Shown: positions 23,752-33,554 of the stretch, piece after piece | Position numbering within the stretch: the stretch's first letter is position 1 | How the letters are laid out: each line of letters starts with the position of its first letter | The notes under the pieces: generated by a model | Told to the model about the DNA's origin: nothing | Databases searched by the model: none | The model's input: only the letters and a program-made list of their open reading frames with translations | Position numbers and translations under genes: made by a program | Assembly (NCBI GenBank): GCA_902827015.1 | Contig: CADEGZ010000009.1 | Location: forward strand, 1-33,773 | Length of the DNA stretch: 33,773 bases | Source: an uncultured Pseudomonadota bacterium | Lineage (GTDB): Bacteria; Pseudomonadota; Gammaproteobacteria; UBA6186; Azoamicaceae | Direction of reading: 5' to 3'

Positions 23752-26070
23752 ATGATTACTACAGCTGTTGGTTTTTTATTAGGTATTTTAAGTCTTAATC
23801 TTTTTCATACACTTCCTTCCTTAAGTACAATTATTTGTGGAATGGCTCTGTTATCTTTCTTGAGTTTTATTACAAAACGTTTCTGTAAGTTACCATTAGT
23901 ATTAGCATTTATATTTGGTTTTTTTTGGATGTGGTTACACGCTAAAAGTGTTATAGATCAATGGATCCCTCCCACAATTGAAGGAAAAACGATTGAAGTT
24001 ATTGGTGTTATTGATAGCATTTCAAATTTAGAGAAAGAGCTCAGTTCTTTCGACTTTGATATTCAAACCGTTGTGTCTCCGGTTACTTGGTTAAATCCAG
24101 GGCGCATTAGAATACGTTGGGCTTTGCCGCCTAATCTTCAGGCAGGGGATCAATGGCAGTTTTCTATTCGATTAAAACGACCACGTGCCTACTCAAATCC
24201 GGGTAGTTTTGATTTAGAAAAAAAATTCTTTCAAAAGAACATTGTTGGTGAAGGAACTGTGGTTGAATCATTGCCTTATAAAAAGCTAAGAAGTGCCACA
24301 TGGAATCATTTGATCGATCAATTTAGGTTTTGGCTAAAAAACAAATTAAATCTTTCTTTAAAAGATCACGCTTTTTCTGGTATTATTTATGCATTGGTTA
24401 TTGGCATGCAAGAAAACATACCATTGCAACAATGGGAAGTTTTTAGAAAAACAGGCACAGCGCATTTGGTGGCTGTTTCTGGTTTACATATAGGATTAAT
24501 TGCAAGCTCTGTATTTTTTTTAATGCGGATCTTGTCTCGATTTCTGCCAATATATTTTTTTAAAATTCCAATTCCTATCTTCTGTGCAATAATATCTTTG
24601 ATAACTACAATTACATATGCCTTACTTGCAGGGTTTGGTGTTGCAACGAGGCGCGCACTAATTATGATTGCCTTTTTTATGTGTTTTCTCTTAAAAAGGC
24701 GCCTTTATTCTGTGGTCCAAGGTTATTTTGGCGCATTGATGCTTGTATTATTGTTTGATCCATTATCCACGTTAAGCACTGGGTTTTGGTTATCTTTTGG
24801 AGCAGTTGCCTTTATTTTATATGGAATGAAAGGCCGTTTAAAACCAACAGGTGTTTGGTATAAATGGGGAAGGGTACAATGGATCGTCGGTTGTGGCCTT
24901 ATACCTGTAACGTTAAATTCGTTTAATATGGCATCATTGATATCACCTGTGGCAAATTTAATTGCTATTCCTTGGGTGAGCTTTTTAGTAGTACCGCTCA
25001 GTTTGTTAGGAAGTATTCTTGGCTCTTTAGATCTAAATATAGGTACATTTTTTTTGAAAATGGCAACGAATTGTTTTGCAGCACTTTGGCCAATTTTAGA
25101 AAAATTAAGCCATATTCCAAAGATAACTTTTGAGTGTGCCATGTTAAGCAATACTACTTTGATAATGCTTACAATAGGCATTTTGTTATTATTAACACCA
25201 CGTGGTTTTCCAGTAAAATATGTGGGATTAATTTGGATTTTGCCAGTTTTTTTCACTAAACCTGAGATTATAGAAAAAAATACCGCTAAAGTAACCGTAT
25301 TAGATGTTGGTCAAGGGTTAGCTACAGTTGTTGAAACAAAAAACCATGTCTTGGTTTTTGATACTGGTCCGAGGCTCAGTAAGCATTTTGATACAGGTGA
25401 ACGGGTAGTATTACCTTACCTTGCCACACGAGGAATAAAGAATATTGATGCGCTTATATTAAGCCATAATGATAATGATCACGTAGGAGGTGCAAAATCT
25501 ATTTTGCAAAAAATCAATGTTAAAAAGATCATCAGTAGTGAAAAATTATTTGAGAGCAAAAATTTAGAACTTTGCTTTGCAGGTCAACAGTGGGAATGGG
25601 ATGGGGTGTTATTTGAAATGTTACATCCCACACCTACAGCTGTTCTAACTTCTAAGCGCAATGAGCGTTCTTGTGTTTTGCGAATTAAAACGGCAAAACA
25701 CAGCGTGTTATTAACCGCAGATATTGAAGCAAATAGTGAAAAATTATTAATTCGAAAAGCGCCAAAACAATTATCTGCAACTGTTATGTTGGTTCCACAC
25801 CACGGTAGTCGTACTTCTTCAACATTGGAATTTATTCGTACCGTTTCCCCAAAATATGCAATTATTCCTGTAGGCTATCTTAATGCTTATGGACATCCTA
25901 AGCCTGAAATTGTTGAACGTTACAAACGTGAAGGTGTTATGATTTTTGATACAGTTAAAGATGGTGCCGTTTCATTTACTTTAAATGATAAGGAAACACT
26001 TATAATGCTTGAACCTTATAGGCTAAAAAACCAGAAATATTGGCATATACCCTTCGCACTTAAATATTAG
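23752..26070 (+). CDS. comEC: ComEC/Rec2 family DNA uptake channel
   Basis: ComEC carries single-stranded DNA across the inner membrane during natural transformation. The 772 residues include N-terminal TM segments and a soluble OB-like region (about 75-190). The competence domain starts near 212 (IYALVIGMQENIPLQQWEVF, then HLVAVSGLHIGL) with many TM helices to about 505. A C-terminal metallo-beta-lactamase-like domain follows (VLDVGQGLATVV at about 515, SHNDNDHVGG at about 570, VPHHGSRTSS). The frame is intact, so competence may be functional. It starts 24 bp after lolD. In enterobacteria the homologue precedes msbA; here three genes intervene. Confidence 0.95.
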   Translation: MITTAVGFLLGILSLNLFHTLPSLSTIICGMALLSFLSFITKRFCKLPLVLAFIFGFFWMWLHAKSVIDQWIPPTIEGKTIEVIGVIDSISNLEKELSSFDFDIQTVVSPVTWLNPGRIRIRWALPPNLQAGDQWQFSIRLKRPRAYSNPGSFDLEKKFFQKNIVGEGTVVESLPYKKLRSATWNHLIDQFRFWLKNKLNLSLKDHAFSGIIYALVIGMQENIPLQQWEVFRKTGTAHLVAVSGLHIGLIASSVFFLMRILSRFLPIYFFKIPIPIFCAIISLITTITYALLAGFGVATRRALIMIAFFMCFLLKRRLYSVVQGYFGALMLVLLFDPLSTLSTGFWLSFGAVAFILYGMKGRLKPTGVWYKWGRVQWIVGCGLIPVTLNSFNMASLISPVANLIAIPWVSFLVVPLSLLGSILGSLDLNIGTFFLKMATNCFAALWPILEKLSHIPKITFECAMLSNTTLIMLTIGILLLLTPRGFPVKYVGLIWILPVFFTKPEIIEKNTAKVTVLDVGQGLATVVETKNHVLVFDTGPRLSKHFDTGERVVLPYLATRGIKNIDALILSHNDNDHVGGAKSILQKINVKKIISSEKLFESKNLELCFAGQQWEWDGVLFEMLHPTPTAVLTSKRNERSCVLRIKTAKHSVLLTADIEANSEKLLIRKAPKQLSATVMLVPHHGSRTSSTLEFIRTVSPKYAIIPVGYLNAYGHPKPEIVERYKREGVMIFDTVKDGAVSFTLNDKETLIMLEPYRLKNQKYWHIPFALKY

Positions 26071-26088
26071 ACTAGAAGTCTAATATTT
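26062..26088. terminator. Bidirectional terminator hairpin after comEC
   Basis: A perfect 12-bp stem (26062-26073 with 26077-26088) has a 3-nt loop. It overlaps the comEC stop codon and ends 4 bp before the stop of the convergent hydroxylase gene. It is AU-rich and followed by a T-rich stretch on the plus strand. Position and symmetry fit a shared terminator for both convergent genes. Confidence 0.6.
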
Positions 26089-26091
26089 GCT

Positions 26092-26850
26092 TTATTTCTG
26101 TGGTGCCTCTGTATAAACATTGTTGCGAACCCAGATGTTACAAGCCCATTTTTCCACGCCATCCGCAAGAATTGGCTCTCCACCATGCAATGTTAAAGGA
26201 TTTACTTTGCCATCTTTGTCAAGGTTGTTAAAGTAAAGTGCGGCACCTTTTACTGGTTGAATGTGCACATTTAATTTTGGAAATAATGTCATACCACCGT
26301 GTTCTTCTTTAACTTCATTTAAGTAAACCAATAAAGTATGCTGTCGTTGGCTAGTCTGATATTTCAATTCTTCTCCTGTAAAATAATCGTAATGAGGTAA
26401 AAATCTTTGTCCTTTGGAATAATGGACCACTTGTATAGGTTCCATGTAATTAAGATTACATCCTAAAAGTTTGCAAGCTCTTTCCTCAATTGCTTTAACT
26501 ATTGGGTCTTCGGATTTATACAAAAAAGCAGTTGTAGATGTTCGCCATTTATCATCTGCAACACCTTGACCATATTTTAAAACAGTAGAGCTTTTGAGAC
26601 GACTTTTAGCGAGTGCAATTAAATGTTTAGCTTCCTCTTCACTAATAAAATTTTTATATAAACGGATGTCTGGGTTTGGTGACAAAACAATAGGGATTAA
26701 ATCTTTATTGTCAGATAATTGAACATTACTGGCGGTAGGAGAAGAGGAAACGTCGGCTGTTACTGGAAATACTGCATTTAAAAAAATCAATAAAGTTATC
26801 AGGGATAATTTTGAGATAAAACGAATGTTTGAATTATGACTTTTTTCCAT
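26092..26850 (-). CDS. Exported prolyl 4-hydroxylase-like 2-oxoglutarate/Fe(II) oxygenase
   Basis: The C-terminal domain (about residues 60-245) is a P4H-type 2OG/Fe(II) oxygenase. The iron ligands are His153 and Asp155 (PHYDYF) and His222 (LHGG), and the 2-oxoglutarate Lys is 234 (EKWACNIWVR). DKWRTSTTAFL matches the substrate-side motif of P4Hs. An N-terminal hydrophobic segment (about 14-30, LSLITLLIFLNAVFPV) ending near TADVSS looks like a signal peptide. An exported bacterial P4H would modify an envelope or host protein, but the substrate cannot be read here. I chose ATG 26850 with GGAG 8 nt upstream; a GTG 9 nt earlier overlaps that RBS. The gene separates comEC from msbA. Confidence 0.85.
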   Translation of the reverse strand: MEKSHNSNIRFISKLSLITLLIFLNAVFPVTADVSSSPTASNVQLSDNKDLIPIVLSPNPDIRLYKNFISEEEAKHLIALAKSRLKSSTVLKYGQGVADDKWRTSTTAFLYKSEDPIVKAIEERACKLLGCNLNYMEPIQVVHYSKGQRFLPHYDYFTGEELKYQTSQRQHTLLVYLNEVKEEHGGMTLFPKLNVHIQPVKGAALYFNNLDKDGKVNPLTLHGGEPILADGVEKWACNIWVRNNVYTEAPQK

Positions 26851-26989
26851 TTTAACCACTCCATGCCATATTTGAGCTTAGTTTAGTATAGTAGGGTATT
26901 TGTTAGAGCAAGTATTTCATTTTACTGATCTCTGAACAATAAGTAATTGTAATATTTTTAACCAACTTTAGTAAGGGAATTAAGAAAAA

Positions 26990-27385
26990 ATGAAATATTG
27001 TCCTTGTGGTACAGGCAATCGATACTTGGAGTGTTGTGGGATGTGCCTTCAAAAAAAAATAGCTGCTAAAACACCAGAGGCATTGATGCGCTCTAGATAT
27101 ACTGCGTATGTAGAAGGAAAAATAGATTATATTCGAAGAACAATGCGCAGTCCTGCGCGTTTAAATTTTAATAAAAAAAGCATAACTAAAAGGCCAAGAG
27201 AGTGGTTAGGACTTCAGGTAATTACATCTTATTTAGATCCCGATAATTCCAACATTGGTTATGTAGAATTTATTGCCAAATATAGGTTGGAGAATATAGA
27301 AGCTCAGATCCATGAAATAAGTGAATTTCATTTCATTGAAGGACGTTGGTATTACGTGGATGGCAAAAGTAATATAGAAAATTAA
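26990..27385 (+). CDS. ychJ: YchJ family (UPF0225) SEC-C protein
   Basis: The N-terminal zinc-binding SEC-C motif is CPCGTGNRYLECCG (residues 4-17). The YchJ central signature PEALMRSRYTAYVEGKIDYI follows, then WLGLQVITSYLDPDN, GYVEFIAKYRL and a closing EGRWYYVDG. E. coli YchJ (152 residues) has a second SEC-C motif at the C terminus; this 131-residue protein lacks it, as in many shorter family members. Biochemical role unknown. It sits between a divergent hydroxylase and a convergent methyltransferase. Confidence 0.9.
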   Translation: MKYCPCGTGNRYLECCGMCLQKKIAAKTPEALMRSRYTAYVEGKIDYIRRTMRSPARLNFNKKSITKRPREWLGLQVITSYLDPDNSNIGYVEFIAKYRLENIEAQIHEISEFHFIEGRWYYVDGKSNIEN

Positions 27386-27394
27386 GTAAAACAC

Positions 27395-27410
27395 ACCCTT
27401 CGTAAAGGGT
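27395..27410. terminator. Short hairpin between convergent ychJ and methyltransferase
   Basis: ACCCTT (27395-27400) pairs with AAGGGT (27405-27410) around a CGTA loop, in the 28-bp gap between two convergent genes. The stem is short and the following ATATTA is not a strong T run, so efficiency is doubtful. Confidence 0.35.
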
Positions 27411-27413
27411 ATA

Positions 27414-28199
27414 TTAACGAGGTTTACAGTAAAAGTAGATAGAGGGAGAAACAAAGCGTGGAATAAAATCCCACGGGGAAGTACCAATCTTGAAAATATT
27501 AAATTTTTGATTAATAACTGCTGCAAGCCAGTGCCAATCAAAACCTTTATGCCCCGTTCCATGAGGTTCAACATGTTCTAATTTGTAAGCTGTTGCATAC
27601 AATGTTTCGAGCCAAGTATATTCTTGGTGCCTTACATAGCCCATCAAATAGGATCCTACATTTTTAAGTAAAATAGCAGGCCCAACTTCGTTGGGAACAG
27701 ATATGAATAACGGGCATTGTAGAGAAGCTATCCAATTTATTAATTCTGGAATTTCATATTCATTAATGTGTTCAAAGCACTCTAATGCGATAATTGCGGT
27801 AGGGGTAAAAGGAATATGCATATTATTTTTAGCATAGTGGCAAATATTTGCATTAAGGAATTGGTAATCTTTTTCAGGATGCTTTTTTTGACAAAATGAA
27901 ATGAATTGATCGTCAATATCAATTCCCATATAACTTTCTAAGGTAAAATCTGAGTATTGTTTTAAAGCATCTAAGGATTTTCCATAACCACACCCAATTT
28001 CAAAAATATTTATTTTACTGTGTAGTGGTATTACAGATTGCAAAAACTTTCTCACATGACGATAGCGAATGGAGTGTAGGTATTGGGTAATATGATTATA
28101 ATTTTGCCAAGTAAGGTAAGTATCAAGGTTGGGATAAAGGCTTTGCTGTAGGTTTTCTGTTTCCTGCTGAGTTTTAACCGGTTGATTTTTAAGAGACAT
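27414..28199 (-). CDS. Class I SAM-dependent methyltransferase
   Basis: The 261-residue protein has a Rossmann-type methyltransferase core. Motif I is IFEIGCGYGKSL (about residues 65-76), the acidic loop is YMGIDIDDQFISF (about 93-105), and motif IV-like IIALECFEHI follows (about 135-145). The C-terminal part (HGTGHKGFDWHWLAAVINQKF region) is less standard and may define substrate. There is no signal peptide. It resembles small-molecule or polysaccharide-linked methyltransferases; the substrate cannot be told. It is the third gene inserted between comEC and msbA, and its upstream region is shared with the divergent msbA. Confidence 0.8.
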   Translation of the reverse strand: MSLKNQPVKTQQETENLQQSLYPNLDTYLTWQNYNHITQYLHSIRYRHVRKFLQSVIPLHSKINIFEIGCGYGKSLDALKQYSDFTLESYMGIDIDDQFISFCQKKHPEKDYQFLNANICHYAKNNMHIPFTPTAIIALECFEHINEYEIPELINWIASLQCPLFISVPNEVGPAILLKNVGSYLMGYVRHQEYTWLETLYATAYKLEHVEPHGTGHKGFDWHWLAAVINQKFNIFKIGTSPWDFIPRFVSPSIYFYCKPR

Positions 28200-28311
28200 A
28201 CTCGTGTTGCACCTAACCTAAGATCCAATTGCAAAGGGTATCATTGAATAAGAAATATAGTTTTAAGCTGTTTTAGAGGAAAAAGTCAAGTTCTTAGAGT
28301 ACTTTAAGATA

Positions 28312-28331
28312 CCTTCCTGCTTGCGGGAGGG
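28312..28331 (+). promoter_or_regulatory. Leader hairpin upstream of msbA
   Basis: CCTTCCTG (28312-28319) pairs with CGGGAGGG (28324-28331), including two G-U pairs, across a CTTG loop, about 76 nt before the msbA start. It has no T run after it, so it is not a terminator. It might be part of the msbA leader RNA or incidental. Confidence 0.2.
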
Positions 28332-28407
28332 ATCAAGCTCAATTTATACTACTTGTCAGCCATACTTTAATTTATATGTAAATTGGCTTACTTATTATAG
28401 GGGGAAT

Positions 28408-30183
<1,776 letters not shown>

Positions 30184-30184
30184 A

Positions 30185-31156
30185 ATGAAGTTAGAGGATA
30201 TGTGGTATCAAAAATACGTTGTTTTATGGCCCCTGATACCGGTGTCTGTTCTTTTTTCTTTAATTGTTAGGATCCGCCAAAAACTTTATCGATATGGAAT
30301 TTTACCTAAAAAACGTTTTCCAGTTCCTGTTATTGTGGTTGGCAATTTAACAGTAGGCGGGACTGGGAAAACACCATTAGTAATACACATTGCCGAACTT
30401 TTAAAACAAAATGGTTTTAAGCCGGGCATTGTGAGCCGAGGATACAAAGGTAAACATAAAGGACCAGTCTCTGTTTTTAAAGATAGTGATCCTAAAATGG
30501 TAGGAGATGAGGCGGTATTATTAGCAAAATATTTATCTTGTCCAGTTTTTATTGCCAGGAACCGAAAGGTTGCTTTAAAAAAATTATTGCAAATGAATAA
30601 AGTGGATGTTGTGATTTCAGATGATGGGTTACAACATTATGCATTACATCGTAATATTGAAATTGCTGTATTGGATGGTCAACGTCGCTTTGGCAATGGT
30701 TATTGTTTACCAGCGGGCCCGTTACGCGAACCAGAAGAGCGACTGAAACGTGTTGATCTGATTGTTAATAATGGTGGAATTCTTAAAGAAGATGAGTATC
30801 AGATGGAATATGTGCCAAGGCCTCTTTATAGTGCGCTTTATACAATGCATAAGCAACCTTTAGATTCTTTTAAAGGACAAGTTGTTCATGCAATCGCTGG
30901 AATTGGCAATCCCACACGCTTCTTTCAATTGTTGGTTTCATATGGTTTGCAAATTATACCGCATATTTATCCTGATCATCACAAGTTTAGTCCAAAAGAT
31001 ATTTATTTCTCAGATAATTTGTCTGTTATTATGACGGAAAAAGATGCGGTTAAATGTATGCAATTTGCTGATACGCGTCATTGGGTGTTACCTATTAAAG
31101 CGTCGGTAACTCCTTTGTTTGATGAAAAATTATTGAATTTACTTAAAGGGTTATAA
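30185..31156 (+). CDS. lpxK: Tetraacyldisaccharide 4'-kinase LpxK
   Basis: LpxK phosphorylates the 4' position of the lipid A precursor at the inner membrane. An N-terminal hydrophobic anchor (about residues 10-28) precedes the P-loop [12 protein letters not shown] (53-64). [27 protein letters not shown] and LPAGPLREP are all family motifs. The length of 323 is normal. Coupled to msbA upstream and to the Trm112-type gene 1 bp downstream. Confidence 0.96.
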   Translation: MKLEDMWYQKYVVLWPLIPVSVLFSLIVRIRQKLYRYGILPKKRFPVPVIVVGNLTVGGTGKTPLVIHIAELLKQNGFKPGIVSRGYKGKHKGPVSVFKDSDPKMVGDEAVLLAKYLSCPVFIARNRKVALKKLLQMNKVDVVISDDGLQHYALHRNIEIAVLDGQRRFGNGYCLPAGPLREPEERLKRVDLIVNNGGILKEDEYQMEYVPRPLYSALYTMHKQPLDSFKGQVVHAIAGIGNPTRFFQLLVSYGLQIIPHIYPDHHKFSPKDIYFSDNLSVIMTEKDAVKCMQFADTRHWVLPIKASVTPLFDEKLLNLLKGL

Positions 31157-31157
31157 T

Positions 31158-31343
31158 GTGGATAAAAAGTTACTGGATATTTTAGTGTGTCCAATTTGTA
31201 AGGGTCCATTGATCTATAAGAAAGAGGAACAAGAATTGATCTGTAAGTTTGATCGTTTAGCATACCCAATACGAGAGGGGATCCCCATTATGTTAGAAAA
31301 TGAGGCGCGTCAAATGGATACTGAAGAGGTTGAAAAAGTGTAA
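31158..31343 (+). CDS. ycaR: Trm112-like small zinc-ribbon protein (YcaR type)
   Basis: The 61-residue protein has [16 protein letters not shown] (Cys11 and Cys14), a third Cys at 29 and [13 protein letters not shown], the bacterial Trm112/YcaR pattern. The start is GTG; its TAA overlaps the kdsB ATG by one base. It sits between lpxK and kdsB as in E. coli. Trm112 proteins support methyltransferases in other systems; the role of the bacterial form is not settled. Confidence 0.9.
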   Translation: MDKKLLDILVCPICKGPLIYKKEEQELICKFDRLAYPIREGIPIMLENEARQMDTEEVEKV

Positions 31344-32092
31344 TGGATTTTCATATTATCATTCCTGCACGATTTAGTTCTACACGTTTACCCGGAAAAG
31401 TCCTAATTGATGTTGCGGGTAAGCCGTTAATTCAACATGTTTATGAACGTGCTTTAGGGTGCGGTTCAAAGTCTATTACCATTGCAACGGATCACGAGGA
31501 AGTAAAACAAATTGCGGAGAGTTTCGGTGCAACAGCTTGTATGACGGCAATAGAACACCCCTGTGGAACAGATAGGCTTTCAGAAGCGGTAGAGAAGCTT
31601 AAAATGAATGATGAAGATATCATTGTTAATATTCAAGGAGATGAGCCCTTAATACCACCTGAGGCAGTTTTTCAAACTGTAAAAGCCATGTTCGATTACC
31701 CACAAGCGGCAATGACAACCTTGTGTACCCCAATTGTTACTAAAGAAGAAATATTTGATCCTAATATTGTGAAAGTTGCTTTAAATAAGGAAGGCTTTGC
31801 ACTTTATTTTAGTCGTGCGCCCATCCCTTGGGATAGAACTGCATTTGATATAAGAAAAAATGCTTATTTTCGACATGTTGGGTTATACGCATACCGAGCG
31901 AAAACTTTAAAAAAATATAGAAATTGGATATCTTCTCCATTAGAGCAAATTGAACTTTTAGAGCAACTTCGAATTCTATGGCATGGGGAAAAAATTCATG
32001 TGTCGGTTATAAAAGATCCCTTACCACCTGGTATAGATACCGAGACAGATTTAGCAAGGTTTCGTTCAAGATTTGATTGTACCGTGGCTTAA
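31343..32092 (+). CDS. kdsB: 3-deoxy-manno-octulosonate cytidylyltransferase KdsB
   Basis: KdsB activates KDO as CMP-KDO for the lipopolysaccharide inner core. The 249 residues have IIPARFSSTRLPGKVL (N-terminal nucleotide-binding motif), IATDHEEV, HPCGTDRLSEA, NIQGDEPLIPP, ALYFSRAPIPWDR, FRHVGLYAYR and PGIDTETDLARFRS, all expected for the family. It is the last gene of the msbA-lpxK-ycaR-kdsB run, after which a scar of mobile DNA begins 8 bp beyond the stop. Confidence 0.96.
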   Translation: MDFHIIIPARFSSTRLPGKVLIDVAGKPLIQHVYERALGCGSKSITIATDHEEVKQIAESFGATACMTAIEHPCGTDRLSEAVEKLKMNDEDIIVNIQGDEPLIPPEAVFQTVKAMFDYPQAAMTTLCTPIVTKEEIFDPNIVKVALNKEGFALYFSRAPIPWDRTAFDIRKNAYFRHVGLYAYRAKTLKKYRNWISSPLEQIELLEQLRILWHGEKIHVSVIKDPLPPGIDTETDLARFRSRFDCTVA

Positions 32093-32099
32093 ACGGGTC

Positions 32100-32146
32100 A
32101 ACCCTAAGAACCCACAAAATTGCCGAATACTTATCTGTCCAACTAC
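32100..32146. repeat. Dispersed ~47-bp repeat, copy B
   Basis: This is the second copy of the repeat at 20225-20271, in the same orientation. It begins 8 bp after kdsB and ends over the stop codon (32143-32145) of the recombinase remnant, so it is the 3' flank of that gene. The link to a tyrosine recombinase suggests an attachment or crossover site, but this is inference. Confidence 0.6.
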
Positions 32147-32322
32147 CATTTGTTGCTAAATTCCTCAATTACATGAGCATCCGTAAAATTCAAATAAATT
32201 GCTGTAGTCTCTAATCTATCATGCCCTAATGCTTTTTTTATCGCAGCAAGCGAAATTCCTTTTTGTAAAGCAAGTGTTGCAAAAGTATGGCGTAAAACAT
32301 GTGGAGTCACTTCTTGCGTAAT
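32143..32322 (-). pseudogene. Tyrosine recombinase/integrase, C-terminal remnant
   Basis: About 59 codons encode the C-terminal catalytic end of a phage-type integrase: HVLRHTFATLALQKG (the HxxR box), IKKALGHDRLETTAIYLNF (GH box and catalytic Tyr) and a tail ending FSNKW and a TAG stop. An in-frame TGA occurs at 32323-32325 and no homologous sequence continues upstream, so the rest of the gene is lost. It marks a former integrative element next to kdsB. Confidence 0.8.
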
Positions 32323-32354
32323 TCATGCTAGGGAATTGTTATTACATTGGCTAA

Positions 32355-32501
32355 GGGGTGGCTCGAGACAAGGAGAAAGCAGTGGAACTTTGGCTCCAAG
32401 CCGCAGGGCAAGGTCATCAATTAGCCGAGGAAGTTTTACAAGATGCCTTGAAATCAGATGGAGAAATGTGTCTCTTCGGTAAGTCAGCCAGCCGAGGATA
32501 A
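32355..32501 (+). pseudogene. Sel1/TPR-like gene fragment
   Basis: A frame bounded by stops (32352 and 32499) encodes KAVELWLQAAGQGHQLAEEV, which resembles one half of a Sel1-like repeat, then an unrelated tail. There is no good start or RBS. It probably is a scrap of a larger repeat protein left in the scar between kdsB and the ankyrin gene. The match is short, so it could be chance. Confidence 0.3.
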
Positions 32502-32568
32502 TTTCTGAATGATTTTTGCGGGATTGTCGCAATAACTATAGATTTTAGCCACCGCTAGCGCTGGTTTT

Positions 32569-32619
32569 AAAACCCCTATAAAATAGGACCCAAAAGTTGC
32601 CGTTTTAGGAGGGGTTTTT
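32569..32619 (+). terminator. Terminator-like stem-loop before the ankyrin gene
   Basis: AAAACCCCT (32569-32577) pairs with AGGGGTTTT (32610-32618), ending in five T residues. The 32-nt loop holds bases for a competing small stem (CCTAT/ATAGG at 32575-32587), and a perfect 12-bp palindrome GGTTTTAAAACC overlaps the left arm. It may terminate transcription entering from the scar. The rest of 32147-32700 holds only the recombinase and Sel1-like fragments. Confidence 0.4.
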
Positions 32620-32700
32620 GGCCAATTAATTAGGAAGGACACTAAAAGCCGAAAATCACGTGTAAATATATAATTAAAGTGAAAATTGAAGGAGTAAAAA

Positions 32701-33519
32701 ATGTTTTCTGAAAATTTATTAGATGCTTGTTTCAACGGAGATCTTAAAACTGTCAATGAAGAAATTTTAGCAGGTGCAGATGTTAACGCAGTGGATTTTT
32801 TTGGAAAAACTGCACTAATGCTTGCCGTCGATAATGGGAATAGGCAGATTGTAGAATTGCTTTTGAACCACCCTGGAATCGATGTACATAAACACGATGT
32901 ATACAAAAGTACCGCTTTAAGTGTCGCGCTAAACAAATTTCGTAATTTTGAGAAAGCAAATTATGAGATTGCAGCGTTACTAATAAGAGCTGGTGCTAAT
33001 GTTGATGAAATGAACTTTCATACATTTTTAAATCCTACTTGTTTTCCTTCTTTGGTAGTCGCGTGGTGTACTGGTAATCAAGAGGCTGCTTGTAATTTAA
33101 TCAGATTAGGTGCTAATATCGAGCTCAGTGAAGAAATTTTTACAAAATATCCTTATGAGTTCAGCTGCTTGAGTGGGTTTTCAGAAATTCCAGAACAAAT
33201 TGAATTATCAAAAAAATATTTGAAAGAATTTCTTGAATGTGCAAAAGCTGTAGGGTGGGCGATTGGGCAACAGTGTTTAGGGCTGCCAGAAGACGTTGCT
33301 GTACACACCGCAGAAACTCTCTTTGGGACCAACCTGAGTGGGTCTAGTTTGCCGGCCCGTGAATTTCATCACTGTATGTACGGATACCAGCTTTACAATA
33401 GTTCTCGACAAAAAGATCGAGACATTATTTGGAAAGCATGGAAAGAAAAGTACAACGCTGAGCATCCTCGTCATGAAGAAAATGGCTATGGACCAGGGGC
33501 GTTAATCATTAAGCCCTAA
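32701..33519 (+). CDS. Ankyrin repeat protein
   Basis: The 272-residue protein has about four ankyrin repeats in its first 145 residues: LLDACFNGDLKTVNEEILAG and ADVNAVDFFGKTALMLAVDN, then NYEIAALLIRAGANVDEMN, and GNQEAACNLIRLGANIEL. The C-terminal 125 residues are helical, rich in Cys, His and Tyr, and unassigned. AAGGAG is 6-7 nt before the ATG. Ankyrin proteins in Legionella and Coxiella are often type IV effectors that bind host proteins; no secretion gene is here to test this. It sits beside a mobile-element scar and an Rpn-type gene, which suggests horizontal gain. Confidence 0.85.
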   Translation: MFSENLLDACFNGDLKTVNEEILAGADVNAVDFFGKTALMLAVDNGNRQIVELLLNHPGIDVHKHDVYKSTALSVALNKFRNFEKANYEIAALLIRAGANVDEMNFHTFLNPTCFPSLVVAWCTGNQEAACNLIRLGANIELSEEIFTKYPYEFSCLSGFSEIPEQIELSKKYLKEFLECAKAVGWAIGQQCLGLPEDVAVHTAETLFGTNLSGSSLPAREFHHCMYGYQLYNSSRQKDRDIIWKAWKEKYNAEHPRHEENGYGPGALIIKP

Positions 33520-33554
33520 CTGTATTTTTTATGTGCAGTGTCCATGCGGTGCTT

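Noticed and set aside
24723-25256. Long antisense open frame within comEC
   Set aside because: It lies opposite an intact conserved gene, has no RBS or recognisable protein, and follows from the codon bias of comEC.
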